DNA of 50,196 nucleotides from JACTMI01 sp964618415. Lineage in GTDB: Bacteria; Acidobacteriota; Thermoanaerobaculia; Multivoradales; JAGPDF01. The stretch covers positions 1-50,196 of the forward strand of contig CAZUAT010000012.1 of assembly GCA_964618415.1 (NCBI GenBank). The letters are read 5' to 3'. The notes under the pieces are model-generated. The model saw only the letters and a list, made by a program, of their open reading frames with translations. It was not told the origin of the DNA and made no database searches. Shown piece after piece: positions 36,482 to 45,267 of this stretch. Each line of letters starts with the position of its first letter. Position 1 is the stretch's first letter. The translations under genes were made by a program, and so were the position numbers.

Positions 36482-37818
36482 GTCGAACTCCTCGCTGCGA
36501 TGGAAAGCCCACCGGCAAACTCCCACCGGTGTTCGGGAAAGTAGACGCCGACTCCACGCTCCTCGGCCGTCACGCTGAACGCCGCGAACCGGCGCCGGTA
36601 GTCGTAGGGAGCGCCGTCGCGCGCATGCACCGCGACGTCCACCAGATACTCGCCCGGCGCGAGGCGCAGCGCCGGGCAGACCACGCGCACTGTCGCATCG
36701 CCGTCGAACCGCTCGGCGCGGAACCCCTCGAGGTCGGTGTTGGTGCCCCAGACGTCGACGTCCCGCGGCGTCTTGATGGCGATGCCGAACACGAAGTCGG
36801 TCTGCGGGCTGTGCGCGCGGGCGCTGATCTCGAAAGTGAGCAGCTCGCCCGAGCGCAGGTGGTAGCGCTCTTCGCCGGCGGCATCGAGCAGCCGCACCGT
36901 GACGATCTCGGCCGCCCGCGAGCCCCAGCGCAGAACCTCCTCGGGCTCGGCCGGTTCGCCCCCCGCCTCGACGTCGGCGTCGACCGCATCCGGGCGATCG
37001 GCGGCCGCTTCGGTGGCCGCCTCGGCCCGCTCACGCTCCTCCTTGACGGCGCGGTGGGCGCGTCCCTCCGCCTCGGCGACCGCGGCGCGATAGGCGTCGA
37101 CGACCCGGCGCGGCTCGCCGATCAGGCGCACCTTGCCGCGGTCGAGCCAGAGCACGCGCGAGCAGACGTCTTCGACCAGGGCGAGAGAGTGACTGACGAA
37201 GACCACCGTCCGCCCGCTCGCCAGCAGTTCCTCGATGCGGCGCAGGCACTGGTGGGAAAACGCCTCGTCACCGACTGCGAGGACCTCGTCGACCAGCAGG
37301 ATGTCCGGGTCGGTGTGGATCGCGACCGCGAAGCCGAGGCGGACGTACATGCCCGACGAGTAGTTCTTGACCGGCTCGTCGATGAAGTCGGCGAGGCCCG
37401 AGAACTCCACGATGCGGTCGAATCGCTGGTCGATCTGGCGCCTGGTCAGACCGAGCACCGAGCCGTTGATGTAGACGTTCTCGCGCCCCGAGATCTCGGG
37501 ATGGAAGCCCGCCCCCAGTTCGATCAGCGCCGCCACCCGGCCGTCGGTCACCACCCGTCCGGCGTCGGGCCGCAGGATGCCGGCGATCAGCTTGAGCAGG
37601 GTCGACTTGCCCGAGCCGTTGCCGCCCACGATGCCGAACGACTCGCCGCGCTCGACGGTGAACGAGACGTCGTCGAGCGCTGGGATGCGATCGGCGGCCG
37701 CGGCGTCGCTGGCCAGCGAACGCCCGACGAAGGCGCTCTTGAGGGTGCGCAGCCGGTGTCCGGGGGCGAGCCGCCGATACTGCTTGGCGACCTGCTCGAC
37801 GCGAATCGCCGGATTCAT
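36478..37818 (-). CDS. wzt: ABC transporter ATP-binding protein, O-antigen/polysaccharide export (Wzt-like)
   Basis: A 446-residue protein that starts in the stop of the permease gene (ATGA). Nucleotide-binding domain: GGNGSGKSTLLKLIAGI (about 70), signature YSSGMYVRLGFAVAI, and Walker B ILLVDEVLAVGD. An acidic Ala/Glu-rich linker (about 265-305) leads to a beta-rich C-terminal domain (ITVRLLDAAGEERY-like, FEISARAHSPQTDFVFGIAIK, YLVDVAVHA) that in Wzt proteins binds the glycan end. It exports a lipid-linked O-antigen or capsule-like glycan with the adjacent permease. Confidence 0.92.
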   Translation of the reverse strand: MNPAIRVEQVAKQYRRLAPGHRLRTLKSAFVGRSLASDAAAADRIPALDDVSFTVERGESFGIVGGNGSGKSTLLKLIAGILRPDAGRVVTDGRVAALIELGAGFHPEISGRENVYINGSVLGLTRRQIDQRFDRIVEFSGLADFIDEPVKNYSSGMYVRLGFAVAIHTDPDILLVDEVLAVGDEAFSHQCLRRIEELLASGRTVVFVSHSLALVEDVCSRVLWLDRGKVRLIGEPRRVVDAYRAAVAEAEGRAHRAVKEERERAEAATEAAADRPDAVDADVEAGGEPAEPEEVLRWGSRAAEIVTVRLLDAAGEERYHLRSGELLTFEISARAHSPQTDFVFGIAIKTPRDVDVWGTNTDLEGFRAERFDGDATVRVVCPALRLAPGEYLVDVAVHARDGAPYDYRRRFAAFSVTAEERGVGVYFPEHRWEFAGGLSIAARSST

Positions 37819-38624
37819 ACCGCCTCCACCAGCGTCTCGCGCAGGCGCCGGAAGATCCAGGTGCCGAGCAGCCAGGCGACCAGCGCCACGGCGGCCATCG
37901 CCAGCCAGAGCCGCGGCTCGGGCAGCTGGCCGCCGAACAGCGCCTGCTGGTAGGCGATCGTGAACGGCGTCGCCGGCGAGAGCCAGACCACCCACGCGAG
38001 CCCCGGCGCCGCGGCCCGCACCGCGTCGACCGAGTAGAGGATCGGGGTGAGGAAGAAGAGCAGCGTGAGCGCGCTGGTCACCAGGTCGCGCACGTCCTTG
38101 AAGTGCGCATGCAGCGGCGCCAGGCCGAGGACGGTCCCGGCGACCAGCGGCAGCTCCAGCGCCACGATCAGCGGCAGCGCCAGGGCGCCCCAGCCGCTGA
38201 CCTCGGCGCCCTGCAGCCGGCCGACCAGGATCGCGAGGGCGACCACCGGCAGGGCGAGGAACAGGTGCACCAGGTTGGCGAGCACCGGAACGACCGGCAG
38301 CAGCTCGGCCGGAAAGACGGCCCGCCGGATCAGCCCGGCATTGGCGACGAGGGAGACCGTCCCCTCCGAAACCGCCGTCGACAGCCAGATCCAGGGGAAC
38401 AGGCCGGTGATCAGGAAGAGCGGATAGGGCTGGTCCCCGGCGCCGGCGCGCGGCGGGAACACCTTGCCGAACACGAAGCTGTAGACGGCCAGCAGCAGCA
38501 GGGGCTGGACGAGCGACCAGACGAACCCGAGCAGCGAGCCGCGATAACGCGCCTTGAGCTCGCGCGCGACCAGGGTCGCCAGGAGGCCCCGGTGCCGCAG
38601 CAGCTCCCGCCCCGTGGCGATCAA
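37815..38624 (-). CDS. wzm: ABC-2 type permease, polysaccharide export (Wzm-like)
   Basis: A 269-residue membrane component. LLATLVARELKARYRGSLLGFVWSLVQPLLL is the typical cytoplasmic start (read in parts), and six membrane helices follow with the VGLP-type ALPLIVALELPLVAGTVLGL segment. It begins with TTG 38624, 10 bp after the stop of the binding-protein gene, and is coupled to the ATPase. Confidence 0.9.
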   Translation of the reverse strand: MIATGRELLRHRGLLATLVARELKARYRGSLLGFVWSLVQPLLLLAVYSFVFGKVFPPRAGAGDQPYPLFLITGLFPWIWLSTAVSEGTVSLVANAGLIRRAVFPAELLPVVPVLANLVHLFLALPVVALAILVGRLQGAEVSGWGALALPLIVALELPLVAGTVLGLAPLHAHFKDVRDLVTSALTLLFFLTPILYSVDAVRAAAPGLAWVVWLSPATPFTIAYQQALFGGQLPEPRLWLAMAAVALVAWLLGTWIFRRLRETLVEAV

Positions 38625-38634
38625 CGGCAGAGCT

Positions 38635-39828
38635 TCACTTGCCCTGATTCTGGAGGCGCCGCAGTTCCTCCTCGAGCTGGCGCATCCTCTCGCGCGCCTC
38701 GGCGATGCGGCGCTCCTTCTCGAGCTCGACGTCGAGCGCCTTGCCGTCCCGCACGATGTAGACGTGGGGGAACTTCTGCACGTCGCCGCGATCGTCGAAC
38801 TGCAGCGCGCCGGTCACGCCCGGGAACTCGTGGATGTTGCGCATTCCCTTCCAGAAGGAGGACGCCGACTCGCCGCCCTGCCGGATCGCTTCCACCAGAA
38901 TCATGAAGGCGTCGTAGCCGTGCGCAGCGAAGACGTCCGGCTCTTTGCCCCAGCGCTTCTTGAACGCATCCATGAATGCCTGCACATGCGGCGCGACCTT
39001 CTCGCCGGCAATGCCGAAGGCGGTCTGCGTGAAGTAGATCCCTTCCGCCCGCGCGCCGAGCACGGCGATCGAGTCCGCCGCGGCCAGTGATGAGGTGGCC
39101 AGGATCAGCCCGTCGTACCGATGCGCCTGCAGCTGGGTGATCAGCCGCGAAGTCTCCTCGGCGTACGCGGCGAGGTAGACGAAGTCGGGCTTGAGGGTGA
39201 CCACCCGGTCGGCGAGCGCCGCGAAATCGCTCGTGCCGGCGGGAAACTCGATCGATTCCAGAATCTTGCCGGTGCGCCGCGTGAACTCCTCGGAGAACAC
39301 CTGCTGGATCCCCTTGGCGTACGGCTCCTCCTTGGCCAGGATCACTCCGGTGCGCAGCTTGAGATCGTCGAACGCATAGCGCGCCATGACGGTCCCTTCG
39401 GAAAAGTCCGACGGGTAGACGCGGAAGAAGTTCTCCGAGATGCCCGACAGCTGCGGCAGCGAGGCCGAGGGCGACAGCAGGATGCGGCGCCGCGAGTCGG
39501 CCACCTCCACCATCGTCAACGCCTCGGCGCTGGTCACTCCGCCGATCGCCGCCAGGGCGCCGCCGGCGTAGACGCGATCGAGCGCCGCGCGCGCCGCCTC
39601 GGGGTCGCTGCGCGAGTCGACTACCTCCAGCGCCACCTTGGGGGCCTCGGGATCCGCCTGCACGTGCTCGGCGGCCAGTTCGATGCCCTGCCGGATCGAC
39701 GTGCCGTAGACCTCGGCCGATCCGGTCAGCGGCAGAACGGCGCCGAATTTGGACGGTCCCTGGGCCGGGCAGGCAGCCACGGCCACCCCCAGGACGACGA
39801 CGGACAATGCACGGCCGACTCGCTTCAT
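38635..39828 (-). CDS. Branched-chain amino acid type ABC substrate-binding lipoprotein (orphan)
   Basis: A 397-residue protein from ATG 39828, with GGGAG 6 bp upstream. Signal peptide with lipobox VAAC at about residue 18. Two-lobe type I periplasmic-binding fold: FGAVLPLTGSAEVYGTSIRQG, GGALAAIGGVTSAEALTM, and HGYDAFMILVEAIRQGG. A C-terminal coiled coil (KERRIAEARERMRQLEEELR) is unusual for this family. No livFGHM genes lie next to it; the neighbours are a glycan exporter, so the protein may sense a ligand rather than feed a transporter. Confidence 0.85.
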   Translation of the reverse strand: MKRVGRALSVVVLGVAVAACPAQGPSKFGAVLPLTGSAEVYGTSIRQGIELAAEHVQADPEAPKVALEVVDSRSDPEAARAALDRVYAGGALAAIGGVTSAEALTMVEVADSRRRILLSPSASLPQLSGISENFFRVYPSDFSEGTVMARYAFDDLKLRTGVILAKEEPYAKGIQQVFSEEFTRRTGKILESIEFPAGTSDFAALADRVVTLKPDFVYLAAYAEETSRLITQLQAHRYDGLILATSSLAAADSIAVLGARAEGIYFTQTAFGIAGEKVAPHVQAFMDAFKKRWGKEPDVFAAHGYDAFMILVEAIRQGGESASSFWKGMRNIHEFPGVTGALQFDDRGDVQKFPHVYIVRDGKALDVELEKERRIAEARERMRQLEEELRRLQNQGK

Positions 39829-39887
39829 CTCGGACTCCCGCGTCATTCGAAGATCTACTGCCGGCGAAGATCTGCTGCTCGACCCCT

Positions 39888-39896
39888 AGTATGTCA
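39888..39896 (-). promoter_or_regulatory. Candidate extended -10 before the binding lipoprotein
   Basis: The minus strand reads TGACATACT, a TGN element with the -10 CATACT, 60 bp before the ATG at 39828. Confidence 0.35.
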
Positions 39897-39928
39897 GGCG
39901 GCGAGGGGGCGTCGAGCGCAACCGGACG

Positions 39929-39934
39929 TACAAT
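39929..39934 (+). promoter_or_regulatory. Candidate -10 placing the transcript start on the start codon
   Basis: TACAAT ends 7 bp before the GTG at 39941. If it is a sigma70-type -10, transcription would begin at the start codon, giving a leaderless mRNA. No ribosome site is seen before the GTG. A -35 is not clear. Confidence 0.45.
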
Positions 39935-39940
39935 GGCCCC

Positions 39941-40246
39941 GTGTCCGCCAGCCGCCAGTTTACCGTCCGCTGTCCCGATTGCGGATGCCAGCTCACCGTC
40001 GACGCGGAAACCGGCGCTGTGCTCTCCCACCAGAGCCCCGCGGCGGCCCCCGCCGGCGGTCACACCTTCGATTCCCTGCTTGCCGACCTCGACGCCCGCA
40101 AGGCCAAGGCCGAAGAGCTGTTCGAGCAGGAGAAGGCGGCGTTCGCCGACCGGGAGCGGCTGCTCGAGGAGAAGTTCCGCCAGGCGCTGCGCCGGGCCGA
40201 GGAAGAGCCGGACCTGCCGCCCAAGCGGCCGTTCGACCTCGACTGA
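39941..40246 (+). CDS. Small zinc-ribbon and coiled-coil protein
   Basis: A 101-residue protein from GTG 39941. An N-terminal half zinc ribbon (VRCPDCGCQLTVDAETGAVL) is followed by a short linker and a charged helix (ARKAKAEELFEQEKAAFADR) ending in PPKRPFDLD. Only one CxxC pair plus a further Cys is visible, so zinc binding may need a dimer. No function is known. It converges with the HtrA gene. Confidence 0.7.
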   Translation: MSASRQFTVRCPDCGCQLTVDAETGAVLSHQSPAAAPAGGHTFDSLLADLDARKAKAEELFEQEKAAFADRERLLEEKFRQALRRAEEEPDLPPKRPFDLD

Positions 40247-40277
40247 GCGGACGCCCGCGGCCCCGCCGTTCGGCCGG

Positions 40278-41606
40278 TCAGAGCGGCAGGTTCAGGTTGT
40301 AGGCGTAGCGGCCGCGACCGACCACCAGCGACAGCGTCCCGCGGTCGAGCGCCCGCAGCACCTCGGTGCCGAGCTGCTCGGCGTTGCTCAGGCGCTGGCC
40401 GCCGGCGGCGAGGAGCCGGTCCCCGGCCCGCAGACCGACCCGTTCGCCCGCCGACCCGCGCGCCACCCGCCCGATCGCCAGGTCGCTGCCGGACCCGCCG
40501 ACTGTCAGGCCGAGCGCGCTCTCCAGCAGGTCGAGCCCGAGGCCGCGCGGCGGGCGTACCGCCGTCAACGCCAGGGTGAAGCTGCGCTCGCCGCGCCGCA
40601 CTTCGACCGGGATCGGGATGCCCGGAGCGACGGAGTGGAACGCCGTCATCAGCTCCTCGCGCGCCGTCAGCGGCTGGTCGCGGATCGCGGTCAGCAGGTC
40701 GCCCTGCTGCACGCCGGCGCGCGCCGCCGGGGAGTCCGGATAGACCTTGAGCACCAGCGCCCCGCGCGCCGCCGGCAGGCCGCCGCGCCGCGCCAGCTCG
40801 GCGTCCACCGTGAGCAGGCGCAGGCCGGTCCAGAGCGGCTGCAGTTCGCCGTAGCGGAGCAGGTCGTCGACCACCCGCTGGGCGCGGTCGGCCGGAATCG
40901 CGAAGCCGATGCCGCTCGCGCCCTGGATGATCGCCGTATTGATCCCGATCACCTGGCCGGCCAGATTGACCAGCGGGCCGCCCGAGTTGCCCGGGTTGAT
41001 CGAAGCGTCGGTCTGCAGAAAGTCGGTATAGCGCGCGTCGCCGCCGTCGGAAGGCACGGTGCGGCCGCGTGCCGAGAGCACGCCGGTGGTAACGGTGTGA
41101 CTGAGGCCGAACGGGTTGCCGATCGCCACCACCGTCTCGCCCATCATCAGGTCGGCGCTGCGCCCGAGCGGCGTCGCCGGCAGGCCGCGCGCCTGAACCT
41201 TGAGCACCGCCAGGTCGGCGTCCCGGTCGGCCCCCAGCACGTCGGCCTCCAGCTCGCGCCCGTCCCGGGTGGCGATGACGATGCGCGACGCTCCCTCGAT
41301 GACGTGGGCGTTGGTCACCACGAGGCCCGAGGAGTCGATGATCAGCCCGGAACCGAGCGACTGAGCGCGCCGCGCCGGAGCGCCGAACAGACCGCCGAAG
41401 AATGGATCGGGCCGCCGCACGATCGACTCGGCCGAGATGTTGACCACCGCCGGCGACACCCGTTCGACCACTTCGACCACCGGCGTGCGCCGCAGCGCCG
41501 ACTGGGCGCCGAGCGGCGCCGCCGGAGCCAGGGCGAGGGCGATCAGCAGAGTCAGAGCGGACGACAGAGCGGACGACGAAGCGATTTGGAGACGTCGAAT
41601 CCTCAC
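40278..41606 (-). CDS. degQ: HtrA/DegP-family periplasmic serine protease with two PDZ domains
   Basis: A 442-residue protein with an N-terminal signal peptide. It carries the protease triad: His in VVTNAHVIEG, Asp in DRDADLAVLKV, and Ser in NPGNSGGPLVNLAGQ. Two PDZ regions follow, around PDSPAARAGVQQGDLLTAI and GSAGERVGLRAGDRLLAAGG. It degrades or refolds damaged envelope proteins. It lies 36 bp after the fusion gene on the same strand and may share the operon. The deg paralogue cannot be told apart by sequence alone. Confidence 0.9.
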   Translation of the reverse strand: MRIRRLQIASSSALSSALTLLIALALAPAAPLGAQSALRRTPVVEVVERVSPAVVNISAESIVRRPDPFFGGLFGAPARRAQSLGSGLIIDSSGLVVTNAHVIEGASRIVIATRDGRELEADVLGADRDADLAVLKVQARGLPATPLGRSADLMMGETVVAIGNPFGLSHTVTTGVLSARGRTVPSDGGDARYTDFLQTDASINPGNSGGPLVNLAGQVIGINTAIIQGASGIGFAIPADRAQRVVDDLLRYGELQPLWTGLRLLTVDAELARRGGLPAARGALVLKVYPDSPAARAGVQQGDLLTAIRDQPLTAREELMTAFHSVAPGIPIPVEVRRGERSFTLALTAVRPPRGLGLDLLESALGLTVGGSGSDLAIGRVARGSAGERVGLRAGDRLLAAGGQRLSNAEQLGTEVLRALDRGTLSLVVGRGRYAYNLNLPL

Positions 41607-41642
41607 CCGCCGATCCTATCGAGCGCGCGCCACGGGCCGCGC

Positions 41643-43766
41643 TCAGCCGGGCGCGTCGGACCGTAAGTCGAGGAACTGCGGCGTCGAGCCGACCGGCTCC
41701 GGTGAGCCGGGCATCGCCACCGGCTCGCCGGTCGACCAGAGGACACGCCGCTCGCCACCGTCGGAAAGGCGGAACCGATAACCGCGCAGCGGCGGCGCGA
41801 CCGCCTCGGGTCCCAGGCAGGTCCTGCCCCCCAGCTCCCGCTCCAGCCGGGCCAGCGCGTGGAACGCCGGCCGCCGCCGCAGCTCGCCAGTGGCGCCGGG
41901 ATCGATCAGCCCGTAGCCGCGCGCCACCAGCTGCCACCAGAAGACGCGCTCGACGCGCCCGCTGCCGAGCGTCTCGAGGTAGTAGCGCACCAGGTAGTCG
42001 GCCTGCGCGGCTTCGTTCACCGCCACCTTGCGCCCGGCCGGCGAGTGCGGACCCTCGGCCAGCGGCCAGTTGACCTCGGTGATCCAGTGGCGCCCAGAAC
42101 CGATCCGCCGGGCCGTCTCCGCGATGGCCGCCAGCAGCACGACCTTGTCGTGGGTGTCGAAGCCGAGCTGTCGATTCTCGGGTGCGCCGCGCCGGTCGAC
42201 GTAGAGCAGCGACGCGAGCGCGTCGAAGCGCAGCGTCGGGTGCGAGAGGTTCCCCACCGCCGCGGTGACGTGGGCCTCGAAGTCGATGACCGCCGGGCCG
42301 GCCAGCTCCACCTCGGCGCGCGCCCGCAGGATATCGGCCGCCGCGGCAGCCAGCTCCAGGTACTCACGCGGATTCCAGATCCCCCACTTGCTGCGATTGA
42401 TCGCCTGGCCGATCTGAAACCGGCGACCGAACGGCACGAAGCGCTCGGCCAGCTCCTCGACCGCCGCCCGCCAGCGCGCCGGATCGCGCACCAGCTCGCG
42501 GTTCTGCGGCAGCGCGAAGGTCAGTTCGACCCCCCGCGCCGCCAGCTCGCGGGCCAGCTGCTCCTCCTCGTCGTGCTCCTGCTGCCACGGGTGGAGACGG
42601 ATCAGTGCCTGGCGCAGGCCGAGGTCGTCGAAGGCGGCCAGCAGCGCGGCCGGATCCTGCGGCCAGGGACGCAGCGCCACGCCGGCCCCGGGCCAGGCGA
42701 ACGGCACCACCGGCGCGGCGGACAGCTGTCGATAGCGGCGCCAGATGCGCGGCACCGCGCCGCCGAACGCCCCCCAGGCGCGCAGGTGGATCGGCAGGTC
42801 GCGCAGCCGCACGCGCGCCCGCTCGAGCCGTCCGGCGTGGGAGTGCGGCTGGTCGGAGAGGGCATCCCAGACGATCTTGTCGCGCGCCGATGCCCCGGCC
42901 GGTGGCGGTGGGATGTGGGCATGGGTGCCGCGCGGGACGAGCCAGGAACGGACCGCGTCGCGCGCCGCGCGCAGCCGCGGCTTGAGCCGGTGGCGACCGT
43001 GGAAAACGCGCCGCAGCAGTTCGTAGCGGGCCACCGCGAGCGCCGAAGGCGGGCCGCCGAAGTAGGTCGTCAGCAGTCGCCGGCGGTCGTCCGCGCGGTC
43101 GAGCGGCAGCCGGCAGAGGTCGCGCAGCCGCATGCCGACCGTCACCCGGGCCGGACGGCGGCAGCGGTTGAGGTCGATCAGAGCGATGTCGCCGAAGCCG
43201 GGCGCCGCGTCCCGGCGCTCGAGCAGCAGGTTGCCGACCGAGTAGTCGCGATGCCAGAAGCCGGCATCGTGCATCTTGCGGGCGAGTCGCGCCACGGCGT
43301 CGATCAACGCCTCGAAGTCGAGACCGGGAAAGTCGGCGACCTCGGTCCCCGCGTTGCGGGCGCGCAGCGGATAGCGCAGCTCCAGGCGCTCGTCGAGGTG
43401 TCGACAGACATAGAGCGCGGCGCCCCCGGGCCGGGCCGGCTCGACCAGCAGCAGCGGCTGCGGTGTCGACAGGCCGGCGGCGGCCAGCGCGCGCGCCATC
43501 TCCCAGCTGCGCCGTGCCTTGCCGGTGCCGCGCCCGAGCCGCCGCCGCTCGCGGGCCGAATCGCTGCGGAACTGCTTGACGACCACCGGCGCGCCGCCCG
43601 CCGCGGGTGAGAGCCGGGCGACGTAGAGGTAGTTGCGGCCCCAGTGCAGCGTGCGTTCGGCCGAGGACGGATCGAGCAGTCGGCGCGCCTCGGCGACCGG
43701 GTCGCCGGCGAAGTCCGCCGCCGCCTCGCCGTGAAAGCCGTCGAACGCGAACGGGCTCGCCGTCAC
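41643..43766 (-). CDS. Fusion of a lipopolysaccharide-kinase-like domain with a TIM-barrel glycoside-hydrolase-like domain
   Basis: A 707-residue protein whose GTG overlaps the rng stop. Residues about 1-260: a kinase-like fold of the WaaP/KdkA type with VVVKQFRSD (Lys), MHDAGFWHRDYSVGNLLLER (catalytic loop) and IALIDLNRCRRP (metal Asp). Residues about 330-700: a beta/alpha-barrel with repeating strand-helix elements (LRQALIRLHPWQQ, VELTFALPQNREL, WGIWNPREYLELA, HWITEVNWPLAEG, VERVFWWQLVARGYGLID). The Glu in WITEVNWPL could be a clan-A type nucleophile. The protein might act on core-sugar or Kdo-containing glycolipids, but that is inference. I know of no named family with this combination. 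Confidence 0.75.
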   Translation of the reverse strand: MTASPFAFDGFHGEAAADFAGDPVAEARRLLDPSSAERTLHWGRNYLYVARLSPAAGGAPVVVKQFRSDSARERRRLGRGTGKARRSWEMARALAAAGLSTPQPLLLVEPARPGGAALYVCRHLDERLELRYPLRARNAGTEVADFPGLDFEALIDAVARLARKMHDAGFWHRDYSVGNLLLERRDAAPGFGDIALIDLNRCRRPARVTVGMRLRDLCRLPLDRADDRRRLLTTYFGGPPSALAVARYELLRRVFHGRHRLKPRLRAARDAVRSWLVPRGTHAHIPPPPAGASARDKIVWDALSDQPHSHAGRLERARVRLRDLPIHLRAWGAFGGAVPRIWRRYRQLSAAPVVPFAWPGAGVALRPWPQDPAALLAAFDDLGLRQALIRLHPWQQEHDEEEQLARELAARGVELTFALPQNRELVRDPARWRAAVEELAERFVPFGRRFQIGQAINRSKWGIWNPREYLELAAAAADILRARAEVELAGPAVIDFEAHVTAAVGNLSHPTLRFDALASLLYVDRRGAPENRQLGFDTHDKVVLLAAIAETARRIGSGRHWITEVNWPLAEGPHSPAGRKVAVNEAAQADYLVRYYLETLGSGRVERVFWWQLVARGYGLIDPGATGELRRRPAFHALARLERELGGRTCLGPEAVAPPLRGYRFRLSDGGERRVLWSTGEPVAMPGSPEPVGSTPQFLDLRSDAPG

Positions 43767-45253
43767 ACTTCGAGGATATCGAAGCTGGTGCGGTGGAAGC
43801 CGGCATCCTCCTGCAGCAGGATCCGCCCGCCCAGCTCGCGCTCGAGTTCGGCCAGGATGCCGCGCTCGCGGTCCCGCAGCGCCCGCGCGACGTCGGGATG
43901 CACGCGCACCATCAGCTCGCGGTCCCCGGTCGACCCGGCCAGACGCAGCACGGCGCGGCGGATACGCAGGCTCACCGTGGCCGGCGACGCGATCCGTCCG
44001 CCGCCGTCGCAGTAGGGACAGACGGTGGTCAGTTGGCGCTCGAGGTTGTTGCGCGCCCGCTCCCGAGTCAGTTCGACCAGGCCGAACTCCGACAACGCGA
44101 GCACCTTGTGGCGGGCGTGGTCCTTGAGCAGCTCCCGTTCGAGCGCCGCGAACACTTCCTCGCGGTGGCGGCTCTCGACCATGTCGATGAAGTCGATGAC
44201 CACGATTCCGCCGAGATCGCGCAGGCGGATCTGGCGGACCACCTCGACGACCGCCTCCAGGTTGGTGGTGCGCGCCGTCTCCTCGAGATTGCTGCGCCCG
44301 ACGTAGCGACCGGTGTTGACGTCGATCGCTACCAGCGCCTCGGTCGGATTGATTACCAGGTAGCCGCCGGACGGCAGCCAGACCTTCGGCTTCAGGGCAG
44401 CCTCGATGGCGCGGTCGATGTTGAAGCGTTCGAACAGGCCCCGCTCCTCGCGCTCGAGCTTGACGAGCGGCACCAGCGCCGGCTGCACCTGATCGAGGAA
44501 GGAGACGATCCGCCCGTAGGTCTCCTCGCCGGAGACCCAGAGCACCGAGAAGTCGGCGGAGAACCGGTCGCGCACCACGCGCAGCGCGAGATCGAGATCC
44601 TGATGAACCAGCGCCGGAGCGGACACCAGCTCGGCGCTCTCGCGCACCCGGCGCCAGAGCGCCGCCAGCCAGGCCTGGTCGGCGGCGAACTCGTCGGCCG
44701 TGCGACCCTGGCCGGCGGTGCGCACGATCAGCCCGCCGGTGCCGCGCGGCAGCGACTCCAGGATGGCGCGCAGCCGCGACCGCTCGGGCTCGTCCTCGAT
44801 GCGCCGCGACACGCCCAGGTGATCGACCGTCGGCAGCAGCACCAGGAAGCGGCCGGGCAGCGTGACGTGGGTGGTGACACGGGCGCCCTTGTTGGCGATC
44901 GGGTCTTTGGTCACCTGAACGAGCAGCTCCTGGCCGGCCCGCAGCAGCGTGTCGATCGACGCGCCGCCGGGAGCCGGGGCGAGCGGTTCGTCGGGGTCGA
45001 GATCGGCGTCCTCGCCCGCCGGCAGCGTCGGTGCCACGTCGGCCACGTACAGGAAGGCGTCGCGCTCGAGCCCGATGTCGACGAACGCCGCCTGCATGCC
45101 TGGCAGCACCCGGGTCACGCGCCCCTTGTAGATGCTGCTGACGACGCCGCGCTGGTGGTGCCGTTCGAGGAACAGCTCGGTCAGCCGGTCGTCCTCGAGC
45201 AGCGCGATCCGGGTTTCGTACGGGTCGCTCTCGAGCAGCAGCTTGGATCCCAC
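43763..45253 (-). CDS. rng: Ribonuclease G
   Basis: Endoribonuclease that matures 16S rRNA 5' ends and degrades RNA. 496 residues from GTG 45253, with GGAGG 4 bp upstream. S1 domain at the N-terminus (GVVSSIYKGRVTRVLPGMQAAFVDIG, in parts). Catalytic acidic residues in AIDVNTGRYVGR and VVIDFIDMVES. Zinc-link CPYCDGGGRI near the C-terminus. Unlike RNase E there is no long disordered tail. It follows rodA in the rod-shape operon, as in many bacteria. Confidence 0.93.
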   Translation of the reverse strand: MGSKLLLESDPYETRIALLEDDRLTELFLERHHQRGVVSSIYKGRVTRVLPGMQAAFVDIGLERDAFLYVADVAPTLPAGEDADLDPDEPLAPAPGGASIDTLLRAGQELLVQVTKDPIANKGARVTTHVTLPGRFLVLLPTVDHLGVSRRIEDEPERSRLRAILESLPRGTGGLIVRTAGQGRTADEFAADQAWLAALWRRVRESAELVSAPALVHQDLDLALRVVRDRFSADFSVLWVSGEETYGRIVSFLDQVQPALVPLVKLEREERGLFERFNIDRAIEAALKPKVWLPSGGYLVINPTEALVAIDVNTGRYVGRSNLEETARTTNLEAVVEVVRQIRLRDLGGIVVIDFIDMVESRHREEVFAALERELLKDHARHKVLALSEFGLVELTRERARNNLERQLTTVCPYCDGGGRIASPATVSLRIRRAVLRLAGSTGDRELMVRVHPDVARALRDRERGILAELERELGGRILLQEDAGFHRTSFDILEV

Positions 45254-45267
45254 CGGGCCTCCGGATC

